A stretch of DNA of 50,331 nt from Treponema sp. (GCA_009777535.1 WRLP01000021.1:1-50331), one strand, 5' to 3'; shown: positions 17,301-25,785, numbered from the stretch's first letter. Notes: generated from the letters alone by a model not told the origin. Made by a program: numbers and translations.

Positions 17301-17897
17301 ATCATCATCAATCATATTCCTCATAACTTCGTAGGATATTTCCTCGACATTCTGAAGTTCGTGGCTGGTTCGGAACCCGTCGAAAAAGTGAAGGAACGGA
17401 ACGCGGGAGCGCAGGGTTGCGGCGTGGGATATCGTTGCAATATCCATTACTTCCTGAACATTGTTGGAAGCAAGCATGCCCCAGCCGGTCTGGCGGCAGG
17501 CCATTACATCCTGATGGTCGCCGAAAATAGAAAGACTGGAAGTGGCCAGAGCCCGTGCGGAGATATGGAACACTGTCGATGTGAGTTCTCCGGCGATTTT
17601 ATACATGCTCGGGATCATCAACAGAAGCCCCTGGGAAGCGGTAAATGTGGTAGACAGCGCGCCTGTTGTCAGCGCCCCATGAACAGCCGCCGCTGCGCCA
17701 GCCTCGGACTGCATTTCCATGACATCGGGGACTGTTCCCCAAATGTTTTTTCGGCCCTGGGCGGAAAACTCATCGGAGAGCTCCCCCATGGGGCTTGACG
17801 GGGTAATCGGATAAATCGCGATTACTTCGCTGAGGGCGTGGGCCACATAAGCCGCCGCGTTATTGCCATCGATCATAGTTCTGTTTTTTTCCGCCAT
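14331..17897 (-). CDS. nifJ: pyruvate:ferredoxin (flavodoxin) oxidoreductase, single chain
   Basis: Oxidatively decarboxylates pyruvate to acetyl-CoA and CO2 and reduces ferredoxin or flavodoxin; the central step of anaerobic pyruvate metabolism. At 1188 aa it has full single-chain length. Domains in order: N-terminal pyrimidine-binding domain (YPITPSSPMGE near the start), CoA and gamma domains, two 4Fe-4S motifs (CIQCGNCSMVC near 697 and CYECGACLNICP near 752), and a C-terminal thiamine diphosphate domain (GCGETPY, GDGWAYDIGFGG near 982, MDTEVYSNTGGQMS). Start ATG with GAGGAAA upstream. Its own promoter, TTGAAT-N17-TATACT, is visible upstream and a terminator follows. A flavodoxin gene lies next door, but that product is probably exported. 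Confidence 0.98.
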   Translation of the reverse strand: MAEKNRTMIDGNNAAAYVAHALSEVIAIYPITPSSPMGELSDEFSAQGRKNIWGTVPDVMEMQSEAGAAAAVHGALTTGALSTTFTASQGLLLMIPSMYKIAGELTSTVFHISARALATSSLSIFGDHQDVMACRQTGWGMLASNNVQEVMDIATISHAATLRSRVPFLHFFDGFRTSHELQNVEEISYEVMRNMIDDDLVTTHRSRGLSPENPCIRGTAQNPDTYFQGREGVSKYYEKVAGIVQAEMDKYAKLTGRAYRIFDYYGAKDAEKVIIIMGSGADTCEETIDHLISKGEKVGMVKVRLFRPFDSKLFVNALPATVKAIAVLDRTKEPGSMGEPLYEDVRTAIGEMYGKAPFTGYPMVLGGRYGLGSKEFTPAMAKAVFDNLSDKKIANFVIGIKDDVLGRSLDYDENFVIEEEGMNEALFYGLGADGTVGANKNSIKIISEAKPELNAQAYFSYDSKKSGGFTVSHLRFGKKKIRRPYLINSANFLACHKFSYMEMYDMLKRLKTGGTFLLNSPYKASDVWKTIPVEAQKRIIDKKVKFYVINAAEIARNTGMGTRINTVMQAAYFKISGVLPETEAVKLMKEHIEHTYGKKGSDVVENNFVTVDASINAVEEVKYPANTEGNIHMKKPFATANNNWVRDTLGTMSVQEGDTLPVSRIPEDGTFPTATSQYEKRSVAERVPVWNPDLCIQCGNCSMVCAHACIRMKNPSDADVAKAPKGFKTAVIKPKPIDGRKAALVIGAEDCYECGACLNICPMSKDQSKPCALSWKSYADDPEYHAEQVAVWDYFLSLPETPAAGELNTSKALAYKRPLFEFSGACGGCGETPYIKLMTQLFGDRAVIANATGCSSIYGGNLPTTPYCKRADGRGPAWSNSLFEDAAEFSLGFRLTCDKLAVHAREMAAKAKSEGALAGDAAAIIDKLLANAQADESAIEEQRKNVDALKAALKNDSKPTAKMLLSLADHFIKRSVWAFGGDGWAYDIGFGGLDHVIASGKNVNLLVMDTEVYSNTGGQMSKATPVGAIAKFAFSGKEVNKKDLGAIAMSYGYVYVAKISLGANMAQAIRAFREAESYDGPSIIIAYAHCISHGIDMSKGLDQGKAVVTCGLWPTYRYDPRLKAEGKNPFQLDSKEPSTSLEDFMYKEVRFKSLKAANPDRADALLAKAKAQAERTWKEYKYLADRPF

Positions 17898-17967
17898 ATT
17901 TTCCTCGATTATTTAGGTAGGTTAGCCGTTTTCAAAAACAAGGTTGGTTCGAAAACAACTCGCTGTA

Positions 17968-17996
17968 AGTATAGACCAGCGGGGGGAAAAATTCAA
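17968..17996 (-). promoter_or_regulatory. sigma-70-type promoter of nifJ
   Basis: On the minus strand TTGAAT (17996-17991), 17 nt, TATACT (17973-17968). The predicted start is near 17961, leaving a leader of about 64 nt. The same hexamer pair recurs at putP and at the COG3014 lipoprotein gene. Confidence 0.65.
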
Positions 17997-18019
17997 GGCA
18001 AGGATTGGCTGGTAAAAGA

Positions 18020-19786
18020 TCAGCGTTCGCCGAGAAGGGCTTTTAATTCCTGAATATCATTGATGATTTTACTGCGCGAAAGACCCCTGAATTCTTTGGG
18101 AATCATTTCTCTGGATGTACACTCCAGAACCGCTACCAGGTTTTGAAGCTCCACCTCGTGGGGATAGGCCGCCGGTACAAAGTCGTCCATGGCTTCTTCC
18201 ATGTCTTCCTTTTTTACGAAAATGCGGTCTTCCATTGCCGCAAGGAGTTTTGCCCTGACCAGCACCGCTTCCAGGTCTGCGCCGGAATACTCGTGTTTGT
18301 ATTTCTTGAAAAGATCCGTTATCGGGAAGTTGCGAATGTCCAGGTCTAGTTTGCGAACCAGTGTCTTAAAGAGATCTTCCCTGTCCTGATCGGTTTCGGG
18401 ATAGAACAGAGCCAGATGTTCTTCGGCGCGTCCCTGGCGTTTCAGGTCGATGGGGATAAGGTCGGGGCGGCAGGTAATAAGGAACCAGATGATCTTTCCC
18501 CGGTATTCGGTGTTTCCCATAAAACTGGCAATTTGCGCAAAAACCCGGTTACTGGTGCCGGAATCCCCCTCCTGATCCCTGTCGCCAAGGAAGGCGTCGG
18601 CTTCGTCGATCATTACCGCAACAGGGGACATGGCTATCAGTATGTTTAGAACTCTTTCAAGATTGGATTCTGTTTCGCCCTGCCATTTGGTGCGGAAATT
18701 GCGGAACTTTACCATGGGGATTCCGATTTCGCCGGCGAAGGCGCTGACCATGAAACTTTTTCCGGTTCCTACGGGGCCTGCAATAAGGTAGCCCATTGGC
18801 AGTACATCGGGGCGGTTGATCTTTAGGGCCTTTGCCGCGTTTTTGAAGCGCTTTTTTACAAAGCTATGGCCGGAGACATGGGAAAGATTGAAAGAAGTTT
18901 CCATGAATTCCAAAAGCCCCGCCGCTTCGTTTTCGATAATTTCCTTTTTTTTGAACCGCATAAAATCGAGAGACAGGGGCTTATCCCCCTCGTAACTTTC
19001 CGAAACCAGCCGGTTCAGGTTCATCAGATTAACGCCCGATGTTACCGAGGCAAATTTCTCCGGAGTAAGCCCGCGTTCAAGCAGCAGCTTCCCTTTTTTT
19101 TCCTTGGAACGCAGAAAGCTTTCCCTCACTTTTTCATCAGGATATGGAACGCTGATCTTTACAGTGGAAGGAGAACCGGCAAGCCGTGATGAAATATCCG
19201 AAAGATTCTCGGTAAGCAGGAGGACTGAAATGTCGCCGTTGATAAACTTCGGATCCGTTGCCCAGCGGTTAAATGTTACCATGCAGTAACGGTCGGTGTC
19301 GGACAGACGGATTAGATCGCCGGCGGGAACTATGTGCTCTGCATAGTCGATGATTAACACCATGCGGCATTTTTCACGCTTGTCCGCCGGAATGCAGGAC
19401 AGAAAATATTTTTCTAAATACGGAAAACTCTTTTCAGGATCGCTGGATAAAAGATCGCCTGCGTCAATTTCTGAACTTGTACAAAGCCTGGGCGCTGCAG
19501 CAAGATAATTTTTTTCCATGCCCGGTTCGCAGAATGTTACTCCGCTCGACCGGTCATAGTAGGCAATTATGTCCCGGTTCCCGAAAAGTACTTCGGATAT
19601 ATACTCCTGCACGCGGGTAAATACAAACTCATCTTCTTTTCTTTTATGCGGGAGAAGATCCCGGATATTTCCGTGCAGAATATACAGGTTCGCTGTTTTC
19701 GAACCATACTTTGATGCCAGCTCCTGCGACCATGCAGGAAGAATTTTAATATATTCCTTGCTTTGGTGAATATACTGATCCGGCAA
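18020..19786 (-). CDS. AAA+ ATPase of a lipoprotein operon
   Basis: A 588-aa cytosolic protein. The C-terminal half is an AAA+ domain of the FtsH/CDC48 kind: Walker A GPVGTGKS (337-344), Walker B VAVMIDEADAF (389-399), an Asn/Arg-rich sensor region (IIWFLITCRPDLIP) and an Arg-finger segment (KRQGRAEEH). The N-terminal ~250 residues look like a degenerate AAA-like domain without a Walker A motif. There is no signal peptide or transmembrane helix. Start TTG is supported by AAGGAG seven bases upstream, inside the end of the upstream lipoprotein gene (gap 3 nt). It is the last gene of LPP20-LpoB-LPP20-AAA. Its substrate is unknown; a remodelling role for the envelope system is inferred from context. 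Confidence 0.8.
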   Translation of the reverse strand: MPDQYIHQSKEYIKILPAWSQELASKYGSKTANLYILHGNIRDLLPHKRKEDEFVFTRVQEYISEVLFGNRDIIAYYDRSSGVTFCEPGMEKNYLAAAPRLCTSSEIDAGDLLSSDPEKSFPYLEKYFLSCIPADKREKCRMVLIIDYAEHIVPAGDLIRLSDTDRYCMVTFNRWATDPKFINGDISVLLLTENLSDISSRLAGSPSTVKISVPYPDEKVRESFLRSKEKKGKLLLERGLTPEKFASVTSGVNLMNLNRLVSESYEGDKPLSLDFMRFKKKEIIENEAAGLLEFMETSFNLSHVSGHSFVKKRFKNAAKALKINRPDVLPMGYLIAGPVGTGKSFMVSAFAGEIGIPMVKFRNFRTKWQGETESNLERVLNILIAMSPVAVMIDEADAFLGDRDQEGDSGTSNRVFAQIASFMGNTEYRGKIIWFLITCRPDLIPIDLKRQGRAEEHLALFYPETDQDREDLFKTLVRKLDLDIRNFPITDLFKKYKHEYSGADLEAVLVRAKLLAAMEDRIFVKKEDMEEAMDDFVPAAYPHEVELQNLVAVLECTSREMIPKEFRGLSRSKIINDIQELKALLGER

Positions 19787-19789
19787 GGA

Positions 19790-20854
19790 CTATCTCCTTG
19801 GCAGAAGCTGAGAAAGGTAATCGGATAAAATATCCCTGTATTCTTCGTTTATTATCCGTTCCGCCGCAGAGTAGGCGCGGTTATCAGCTTCCGCCTGGGA
19901 TGTATGTCCCTCTCTTCTGTTAAATGTATATGGCACCAATACCGCTCTGGTACTTGTATCGGTAAAATTGGCCGTAACTTCGATCCTGGTAAAGTTATTC
20001 GCGTTATTTTGAATTGTTACCGGAGTGGAAGTAATATCCACCGCAAGCACATAACGCGAATTGACTCCTCCGCTGCTGAAACCCAGTTCGGAAAGCGCTT
20101 TGGAAAAAGCGCCCTGAATTCTTCCCGACCTGTCGTTTCTTACCGTTATGCCAACAGGAATCAGTCTGGTTATCTCCATTGCCTCCAGCCGGTATTCATC
20201 GCCTCTTTTAAGTTCTCCCGGAGGAGCAACGCCAATAACTCTTAATACATTCCCGTATGACAGGTTGATGTCGGCCACTATAGCCGCAAATTGATACCTT
20301 GCAAATCCTTCGATCGTGTTTTTTTGCGCCGGATTCATATTGGTAAGATTTTTGATCATTTCCAGATTGGCTTCTGTTAAGCTGTAATAGATTTGGGCGG
20401 TTTTTGCTTTCTCCATTACCGCCGCCGCATGGTGGGTATCCCTGCCGTCGAACCAGTTTTCTCGGATTTCCGCCCCAACCAGCGAATCCAGCGATGCGGA
20501 CGTAACAATTGTTCTGTCAATATTGGTGGTGTCCGACCAGGCATCCGTAACGCCGTTTTTGACCGCTTCGAAGTAAGCGGTGCTGATTCTCAGATCGTCG
20601 CTTATCGACAGCCCGAAATACCCGACAAGATTCGCCAGAGCGCTTTTTTCAGCTTCGACCTGGCTTTTCCCGGAACCCGTTCTGACGATGTACTGATGCT
20701 CGTCGTACATTACATACGGCGTATTTATCCACTCCGGCTGGCGCTGCCTTGCCTGAGACCCGCCTGATGAAGGCGTACTTGCACAGGTTGAAAAAAGCAC
20801 TGCGGACAGAAGCAGCGATGCCGGAATTACGAAGCATTTTCTTTGTTTGCGCAT
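19790..20854 (-). CDS. LPP20-like lipoprotein
   Basis: A 354-aa lipoprotein: signal peptide with lipobox FSTC near residue 24, then a Ser/Gly/Gln linker. An LPP20-type region follows (PEWINTPYVMYDEHQYIVRTGSGKSQVEAEKSALANL in part, about 40-80), the pattern in which Trp-Ile/Val is followed by a GxGxS...A..A segment. The second half has a region like LpoB-type beta-alpha proteins (KALSELGFSSGG, YVLAVDI, FTRIEVTANFTDTSTR). ATG with GGAG upstream. Part of a four-gene minus-strand operon with an LpoB homologue and an AAA ATPase. LPP20 family function is unsettled; in H. pylori it is an outer-membrane lipoprotein. Confidence 0.85.
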   Translation of the reverse strand: MRKQRKCFVIPASLLLSAVLFSTCASTPSSGGSQARQRQPEWINTPYVMYDEHQYIVRTGSGKSQVEAEKSALANLVGYFGLSISDDLRISTAYFEAVKNGVTDAWSDTTNIDRTIVTSASLDSLVGAEIRENWFDGRDTHHAAAVMEKAKTAQIYYSLTEANLEMIKNLTNMNPAQKNTIEGFARYQFAAIVADINLSYGNVLRVIGVAPPGELKRGDEYRLEAMEITRLIPVGITVRNDRSGRIQGAFSKALSELGFSSGGVNSRYVLAVDITSTPVTIQNNANNFTRIEVTANFTDTSTRAVLVPYTFNRREGHTSQAEADNRAYSAAERIINEEYRDILSDYLSQLLPRR

Positions 20855-20878
20855 AACAACTCCACCGGTTCCGGTAAA

Positions 20879-21508
20879 CTAGAGCCTTGCCCTTGCCTGC
20901 CGTATTTCCTTTTGAATTGAATTATTTTCGCCTTCCCAGATTATTCTGTTGGTTTCGATGTCGGTAATGCTGGCCCTGACATAGTAAGTGCGCACACTCC
21001 GGTTCCCTGCCCTGTCGACAATGGAGCGGACATCTCCTGTAAGCATGAAGTTTGCGCCTGTTTCATTTGCCAGTGCAGAGGCCGTACTCTCGCTGGCCTG
21101 CCCCTGCTGGTCCTGGCGTTCCGCGCGAATATCATCGCGGGCATCGCCGCCCTCGACAAAGTCCAGCTTGCCGCTGTTGATAATGGCGGTGCGCATATTG
21201 CCGGATATTATGGCGGTGTCGATGTGTTCGCTGGAATTGTTCCTGAATCTTCCTACAATTACTGTCGGGTTTGCGCCCCTGTTCCTTCCGGAAAAATCCC
21301 TGATGTATCCGTCGATTCTGGGCGAGGCAAGAGCATCTGAAATCAGCGTATCGCAGACAATTTTTACATCCGCCGCACTCCAGTACCCGCTCAGATCCGA
21401 ACCGCTGCCCCCTGCTTCACCTCTTGTTACCTTGGGTGAGCTTGAACAGGCGGCAAAGGCAATAACCACGGCAAAGCAAATTGCCGCTGTAAACATAAAC
21501 TTTTTCAT
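20879..21508 (-). CDS. LpoB-family lipoprotein (penicillin-binding-protein activator-like)
   Basis: A 209-aa lipoprotein: MKKFMFTAAICFAVVIAFAAC is the signal, with the lipid Cys at 21. The mature part follows the LpoB/COG3417 pattern: SGYWSAADVKIVCDTLISD, then PTVIVGRFRNNSSEHIDT, later SALANETGANFMLTGDV and YYVRASITDIETNRIIWEG. In E. coli LpoB activates PBP1b from the outer membrane. Whether this homologue does the same in a spirochaete is not known; the family also occurs in gene clusters with other envelope lipoproteins. AGGAG upstream of ATG. Second gene of the operon. Confidence 0.88.
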   Translation of the reverse strand: MKKFMFTAAICFAVVIAFAACSSSPKVTRGEAGGSGSDLSGYWSAADVKIVCDTLISDALASPRIDGYIRDFSGRNRGANPTVIVGRFRNNSSEHIDTAIISGNMRTAIINSGKLDFVEGGDARDDIRAERQDQQGQASESTASALANETGANFMLTGDVRSIVDRAGNRSVRTYYVRASITDIETNRIIWEGENNSIQKEIRQARARL

Positions 21509-21552
21509 CTTTTTCTCCTAATCTTTAAGGGCAGGAAGCCCTGCCCCAAAGG

Positions 21553-22122
21553 CTACCTGTCGCTTGCTGTTAGTTCCTGAGAATTAACCCTGTCAAAAGC
21601 TTCATTCATACGGGCTTCGGCGCTAAAGGAAGCCATGGCAGGTACTGCCAGTCTGGCTGCGGCCTGAGCCTGATTGATTTCGCTAACCACACTTGCTTTG
21701 TCAAGCACAACTACACACCAAACATTGCCTTCTTCATCACGGTCTTCTTCCATAACCCTCGCGCCTGTGAGCCTGGCTTCCGACAATGCTACTGTAATAT
21801 TTTCCTGGAATGAAAGTGCGGCGGCAGGATCAATTTCGCTGGAGGCCTGATAATCACGGACCATGTCGCGAATCATTGTGTCCATCTGTCTGGAAATTTC
21901 CGCCCTGGCGCGGGTTTGCGCCACTGTTCTGGATTGGCTCAGTGAGGCCAGTTTGGCAGTACCTATTCCAATTAGCGCATCTTCATCCGCATTTCTGACG
22001 GCTTTTTTCACAAATTCAGGAAAACTGCCTGGAACCCTTCTTTCGTTCTTGGGGCTGGAAGCGCAGCCGATCAGGGCAAGCGCAACGAACAACGCTAAAA
22101 AAACCATAACTACCTTTTTCAT
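21553..22122 (-). CDS. LPP20-like lipoprotein
   Basis: A protein of about 189 aa: MKKVVMVFLALFVALALIGC is a lipoprotein signal with lipid Cys20. The mature protein has the LPP20 pattern PEFVKKAVRNADEDALIGIG followed by SQSRTVAQTRARAEISRQM and a C-terminal helix with Ala-rich VVLDKASVVSEINQAQAAARL. The frame is open upstream to 22179, but ATG 22122 is chosen because AGGAGG precedes it by a few bases and it gives the signal peptide. It is the first gene of LPP20-LpoB-LPP20-AAA. The second gene follows after 44 nt. Confidence 0.88.
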   Translation of the reverse strand: MKKVVMVFLALFVALALIGCASSPKNERRVPGSFPEFVKKAVRNADEDALIGIGTAKLASLSQSRTVAQTRARAEISRQMDTMIRDMVRDYQASSEIDPAAALSFQENITVALSEARLTGARVMEEDRDEEGNVWCVVVLDKASVVSEINQAQAAARLAVPAMASFSAEARMNEAFDRVNSQELTASDR

Positions 22123-22316
22123 ACATTTCCTCCTTAGGATTTGAAATAAGTCTATTAGATACAACATAATGTGTATCATTAATTGTTTCGTTATTCAAGT
22201 ATACTAAAATAAGGATTTTACTGCCTATAATTAAAATATCCAGCCCAAACCGACTTTTATCAAATGATATATAAGGACAAGAAACAACCGCTGTTTTGTT
22301 TGGTTAATTCGGAATA

Positions 22317-22346
22317 TTGACAGCCTCTCTGTGTAAAACATATAGT
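22317..22346 (+). promoter_or_regulatory. sigma-70-type promoter of the SH3-M48 pair
   Basis: TTGACA (22317-22322), 18 nt, TATAGT (22341-22346), with the SD GGAGG 15 nt before ATG 22370. The leader would be about 17 nt. Confidence 0.7.
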
Positions 22347-22369
22347 TAACAATTGCCAAAGGAGGAATT

Positions 22370-22825
22370 ATGAGGACCTTTGTTTTGGTTTTCTGTCTTT
22401 CGCTCTTTACAGCCGGGTATTGTTTTTCTCAGTCTGCGGGGAGCACTCTTTATGTTTCAGTTAGATCCGTAGAGCTGAAAAGAACTCCAAGTACATTTGC
22501 AAATGTTGTTGCCCAGGCTAATTTTGGAGATGCGGTTGTTGTGCTCAACAATTCCGGTAAATGGGTCGAGGTTCGTACTGCGAATAATAATACCGGGTGG
22601 ACTCTTTTGGACGGGCTGCGGGCAAGGCGGGTAACCGCTACAGGAGCCACAGCTACGGTATCAGAAGTAGCGCTTGCAGGAAAGGGCTTTTCCGCCGAAG
22701 TAGAAGTTGAGTATCGCAGAAATGGTCTTGATTATTCAGCAGTAGATGCAATGGAGGGGACGAGGACTCCGATAATGGCACTGCTTAACTTTATTATCGA
22801 AGGCCGTTTGTCCAGGGGGGAGTGA
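22370..22825 (+). CDS. secreted bacterial SH3-domain protein
   Basis: A 151-aa protein: signal peptide MRTFVLVFCLSLFTAGYCFS, then a bacterial SH3 domain at about 28-85 (LYVSVRSVELKRTPS, VVAQANFGDAVVVL, GKWVEVRT, TGWTLLDGL). These domains often bind peptidoglycan. The C-terminal ~65 residues (VALAGKGFSAEVEVEYRRN) have no recognised fold. The next gene, an M48 protease, overlaps its stop by one nt, so they are translationally coupled. AAGGAGGA upstream of ATG. A partnership in cell-wall turnover is an inference from the pairing. Confidence 0.85.
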   Translation: MRTFVLVFCLSLFTAGYCFSQSAGSTLYVSVRSVELKRTPSTFANVVAQANFGDAVVVLNNSGKWVEVRTANNNTGWTLLDGLRARRVTATGATATVSEVALAGKGFSAEVEVEYRRNGLDYSAVDAMEGTRTPIMALLNFIIEGRLSRGE

Positions 22826-23682
22826 TGCGTAAATTTGTTTTTTGTTTTTTTGTGTGCTGCCTGTTGACAGGGACTGTTTGGGGGCAGGGAGATTTGCGCG
22901 GCGCCGGAACAGCCGCTGACGATGCCTTTGCTGCCATGAACCGTGCCTTTACCGATCAGTCTCTGAGCGGCGAAGATGAATATTACCTTGGCCGTGCAGT
23001 AGCTGCAAATATCTTTGCCGCATACCGGCCGTATAACGGGAACCCGGCGCTTACCGGATATCTGAACCGGATTTGCCAAACCCTAGTGATTAACTCGTCC
23101 AATCCTGTTGTTTTTAACGGTTATTTTGTGGTTATCATGGACTCGCAGGAATACAATGCCTTTGCTACTCCCGGCGGACATATAATGCTTACAAGGGCTC
23201 TGGTCGATGCCGCTGAATCCGAAGATGCACTTGCCGCCTTGATCGCCCATGAACTTGCGCACATAATGCTGCGGCATGCGGCCGCCATTATCGAACACAT
23301 GAGCCTCGCCAATGAGTTAGACGACATTGCAGGGCGCGCCGCAGCCCTCGCCGGAAATTCCACGGCAGCACAGCGGGCGCTGCAGATGAGGTCTTCGGTT
23401 GCCGGTGTTGTGGACGCCATGATGAAAAACGGTTACAGCCAGGTTCAGGAATTTGACGCAGACAGCAAGGCGCTGGAACTTCTGGCAGGCGCTGGCTACG
23501 ATCCGCGGGGGCTTTTGGAAATTTTACAGGTATTGCAGAGGGTTCAGCCGGCAAGGGCAGGCGGGTTTAACAGCACCCACCCCAGCCCCGCGCAGCGGAT
23601 TTCAAATGTGAACACGCTACTCCAGCGTTACCGTGTTCTCGATACCCGCGCTGCCCGTGAGCCGCGTTTCAGAAACCGGTAA
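22825..23682 (+). CDS. secreted M48-family zinc metalloprotease
   Basis: A 285-aa protein: signal peptide ending near GTVWGQ, then an M48 protease domain. HELAH (142-146) is the zinc motif, E209 in QEFDAD the third ligand, and the GGHIMLTRALV and AHELAHIMLRH segments are typical of BepA/LoiP-like periplasmic peptidases. ATG 22825 overlaps the SH3 gene stop (TGATG) and has GGGGAG upstream; a GTG at 22822 is less likely. Periplasmic M48 enzymes often handle outer-membrane protein quality control. No TPR domain follows, so it is the short type. Confidence 0.9.
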   Translation: MRKFVFCFFVCCLLTGTVWGQGDLRGAGTAADDAFAAMNRAFTDQSLSGEDEYYLGRAVAANIFAAYRPYNGNPALTGYLNRICQTLVINSSNPVVFNGYFVVIMDSQEYNAFATPGGHIMLTRALVDAAESEDALAALIAHELAHIMLRHAAAIIEHMSLANELDDIAGRAAALAGNSTAAQRALQMRSSVAGVVDAMMKNGYSQVQEFDADSKALELLAGAGYDPRGLLEILQVLQRVQPARAGGFNSTHPSPAQRISNVNTLLQRYRVLDTRAAREPRFRNR

Positions 23683-23707
23683 TCGGTGTTGTTCGGGCCG
23701 AATAATT

Positions 23708-25042
23708 CTATTTAAGGTGATATGATTCTATCAGGTTTAGAGCATTCTCCCTGACATCTATATCTGTGTAATGATCGGCTGCGATTTGTCTTCCCGATTT
23801 GCCATAGTACACGACACTGAGAGAATATCGCCCCGGTTCGAGATTGATTCCGGTTACATGAGCCCTGGCCGGGAAATATCTTGATACACGCAAATCCGCC
23901 TGCTCTGTTACTTCGGCGCCAACCTGGGTTGCAATGCTTAACACTGCCAGAGCCAGCCCTACCTCGCCTCCAACCTCATCTGCGGCAGCGCCCATAACTG
24001 AAGAACTTATGGCTTTAACCATTGCGCGCATAACCGTTTTAAGATAAATAATGTTCCGTCTGGCTTTGAAAGTTTCCCTTGCAACCGCATCAATATCTTC
24101 CAGCAGTTCCAGATTCAGACGCTCCCCGTTACTAATAACAATCTCGACACGCGAAACTTCGGACTGGCGGCTGACCATCTCCGGCAGGGCAATTTTAGCC
24201 CACCTCCCGCCGGGTATGGGAATCCGCATTACCTTGCTCTGCTTTACGGGAGAAAGACCTGTAAAAGAAATTACATTAAGCCGCGCCATGCCGCGCGGAA
24301 TGTTCAACTCACCCGCAATGGAAGACGGAGGTGGATATTTATACACCGCCGGAGCATTGGCAAAGGCTATCCTAATTCCTTCGTTGTCGATGCGTGCATC
24401 ATCATACAGCCCGCTTGATCGGTAAAACAACATTCCCAGATAACGGGCAAGGGCGGAATCGCTGAACCCAGTCGGTGCATCAGGATTGGAAGGTATATTA
24501 TCAACCTTATCTTCAATGGCTTTTTGCTGCAGCTCTGAAGTAATCAAATCGTACTTGGTTGAAAGAAACCTAAGCTTTTCATTCATCCGGCGGATTTCCA
24601 CCATGGCGCTTTCTGGCATTCCCCTGTGATAATAGTTAAGCGCATTAAATACATTGGTGTACAAGTCTTCATAATCTTCGCCGGGATAATCACGGGTATT
24701 ATCATTAAAAAGATAACTTCCCAGTTCCTGGGTTACGCTCTTTGTATACGCTTCTTCAATTGCCGCTTCGGCGTCCTGAAGCAGCCGGGAGGAATCTTCG
24801 TGCAACTCGGCGTAGTGGCTCAGCATGCCTTTATCAAGATTGTAGAGAACAACATCCCTGCTGCTGTTATAAAGGGAGTTTTTATTTTCTTCCAGGAGCT
24901 CAATGCTGCCGGAATAATCATTCCGGCTGACCGCTTCATCGACTTTTTTATACGAGCCTGTGCTGGCGCATGAAAGAAAAAGCAATAACCCCAGACACGT
25001 TAAACAGAGAGATCCCTTTTGGTTTTTTTTCCGGGTTTTCAT
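23708..25042 (-). CDS. COG3014-like lipoprotein
   Basis: A 444-aa protein: signal peptide with lipobox LFLSC (lipid Cys near 25). The mature part starts with a helical, TPR-like region (DEAVSRNDYSGSIELLEENK, then DKGMLSHY, YHRGMPESAMVEIRRM) and later has a beta-rich segment and a hydrophobic stretch near 338-370 (AMVKAISSSVMGAAADEV), followed by PARAHVTGINLEPGRYSLSVVYYG. This matches the COG3014 pattern of uncharacterised lipoproteins often found near LpoB and LPP20 genes. It is convergent with the M48 gene. A -10 box lies 6 nt from the ATG with no ribosome site, suggesting a leaderless mRNA. Confidence 0.85.
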   Translation of the reverse strand: MKTRKKNQKGSLCLTCLGLLLFLSCASTGSYKKVDEAVSRNDYSGSIELLEENKNSLYNSSRDVVLYNLDKGMLSHYAELHEDSSRLLQDAEAAIEEAYTKSVTQELGSYLFNDNTRDYPGEDYEDLYTNVFNALNYYHRGMPESAMVEIRRMNEKLRFLSTKYDLITSELQQKAIEDKVDNIPSNPDAPTGFSDSALARYLGMLFYRSSGLYDDARIDNEGIRIAFANAPAVYKYPPPSSIAGELNIPRGMARLNVISFTGLSPVKQSKVMRIPIPGGRWAKIALPEMVSRQSEVSRVEIVISNGERLNLELLEDIDAVARETFKARRNIIYLKTVMRAMVKAISSSVMGAAADEVGGEVGLALAVLSIATQVGAEVTEQADLRVSRYFPARAHVTGINLEPGRYSLSVVYYGKSGRQIAADHYTDIDVRENALNLIESYHLK

Positions 25043-25048
25043 TATGCC

Positions 25049-25077
25049 AGTATAAACATTGTTTGTTTATTTTTCAA
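25049..25077 (-). promoter_or_regulatory. promoter of the COG3014 gene, placed for leaderless transcription
   Basis: On the minus strand TTGAAA, 17 nt, TATACT (25054-25049). Only 6 nt separate the -10 box from the ATG (25042), and no purine-rich ribosome site exists, so the predicted transcription start falls at or next to the start codon. Confidence 0.65.
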
Positions 25078-25140
25078 GCCGGACGGCGCATAAGATATCA
25101 GCTCCATTGAATTATATTGATTGAAGGTGTAATATGATTT

Positions 25141-25785
25141 ATGAAACTTATGATTGTCCGCCTGCTCAGTGTAATGATTGGATTGATTTTTTATGCTTTG
25201 GGAATTGTTGTTACAATAAAAGCAAACATTGGCTACGCTCCATGGGATGTGTTTCATGTTGGTTTTGCAAATACATTCGGAATCAGCATCGGGCTTTCCT
25301 CAATAATTGTTGGTTTGGTAATAGTAGTTATACTGATTATATTAAAAGAAAAAATTGGCCTGGGAACAGTGTTAAACATGATATTAATCGGCGCTTTTAT
25401 TGATATTATAATGGCGATTAATATAATACCGACTCCAAATATTCTTGTTATTAATATTTTGATGCTGATAGCGGGATTGTTTCTTATTTCCATAGGTTCA
25501 TTTTTTTATATAAGATCGGCTTTTGGTATCGGACCCAGAGATAATCTGATGGTGGTGCTGACGAAAAGGACAAAAATTCCCGTGGGTATCTGCCGCAGCA
25601 TAATCGAATTATTGGCAACGGTTATTGGCTGGCGGCTGGGCGGCATGGTCGGGATTGGAACAATAATTTCTGTAATAGGAATTGGCTTTTGCATACAAAT
25701 AACTTTTAGAATACTTCGTTTTGATATTGCATCAGTCAAGCATGAGTCGATTTTTGAAACATTTAATGTTTTAATAAAAAGATGA
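25141..25785 (+). CDS. YczE/YitT-like integral membrane protein
   Basis: A 214-aa protein with five to six hydrophobic segments. The N-terminus has GLIFYALGIVVTIKANIG followed by APWDVFHVGF, and later FYIRSAFGIGPRDNLMVVL and GWRLGGMVGIGT, which match the YczE/COG2364 membrane-protein pattern (APWDV, GPRD, GxGT). Function of the family is not established. Start ATG 25141 has only a weak ribosome site (GAAGG further upstream). uvrB begins with an ATGA overlap of 4 nt at its end. Confidence 0.85.
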   Translation: MKLMIVRLLSVMIGLIFYALGIVVTIKANIGYAPWDVFHVGFANTFGISIGLSSIIVGLVIVVILIILKEKIGLGTVLNMILIGAFIDIIMAINIIPTPNILVINILMLIAGLFLISIGSFFYIRSAFGIGPRDNLMVVLTKRTKIPVGICRSIIELLATVIGWRLGGMVGIGTIISVIGIGFCIQITFRILRFDIASVKHESIFETFNVLIKR

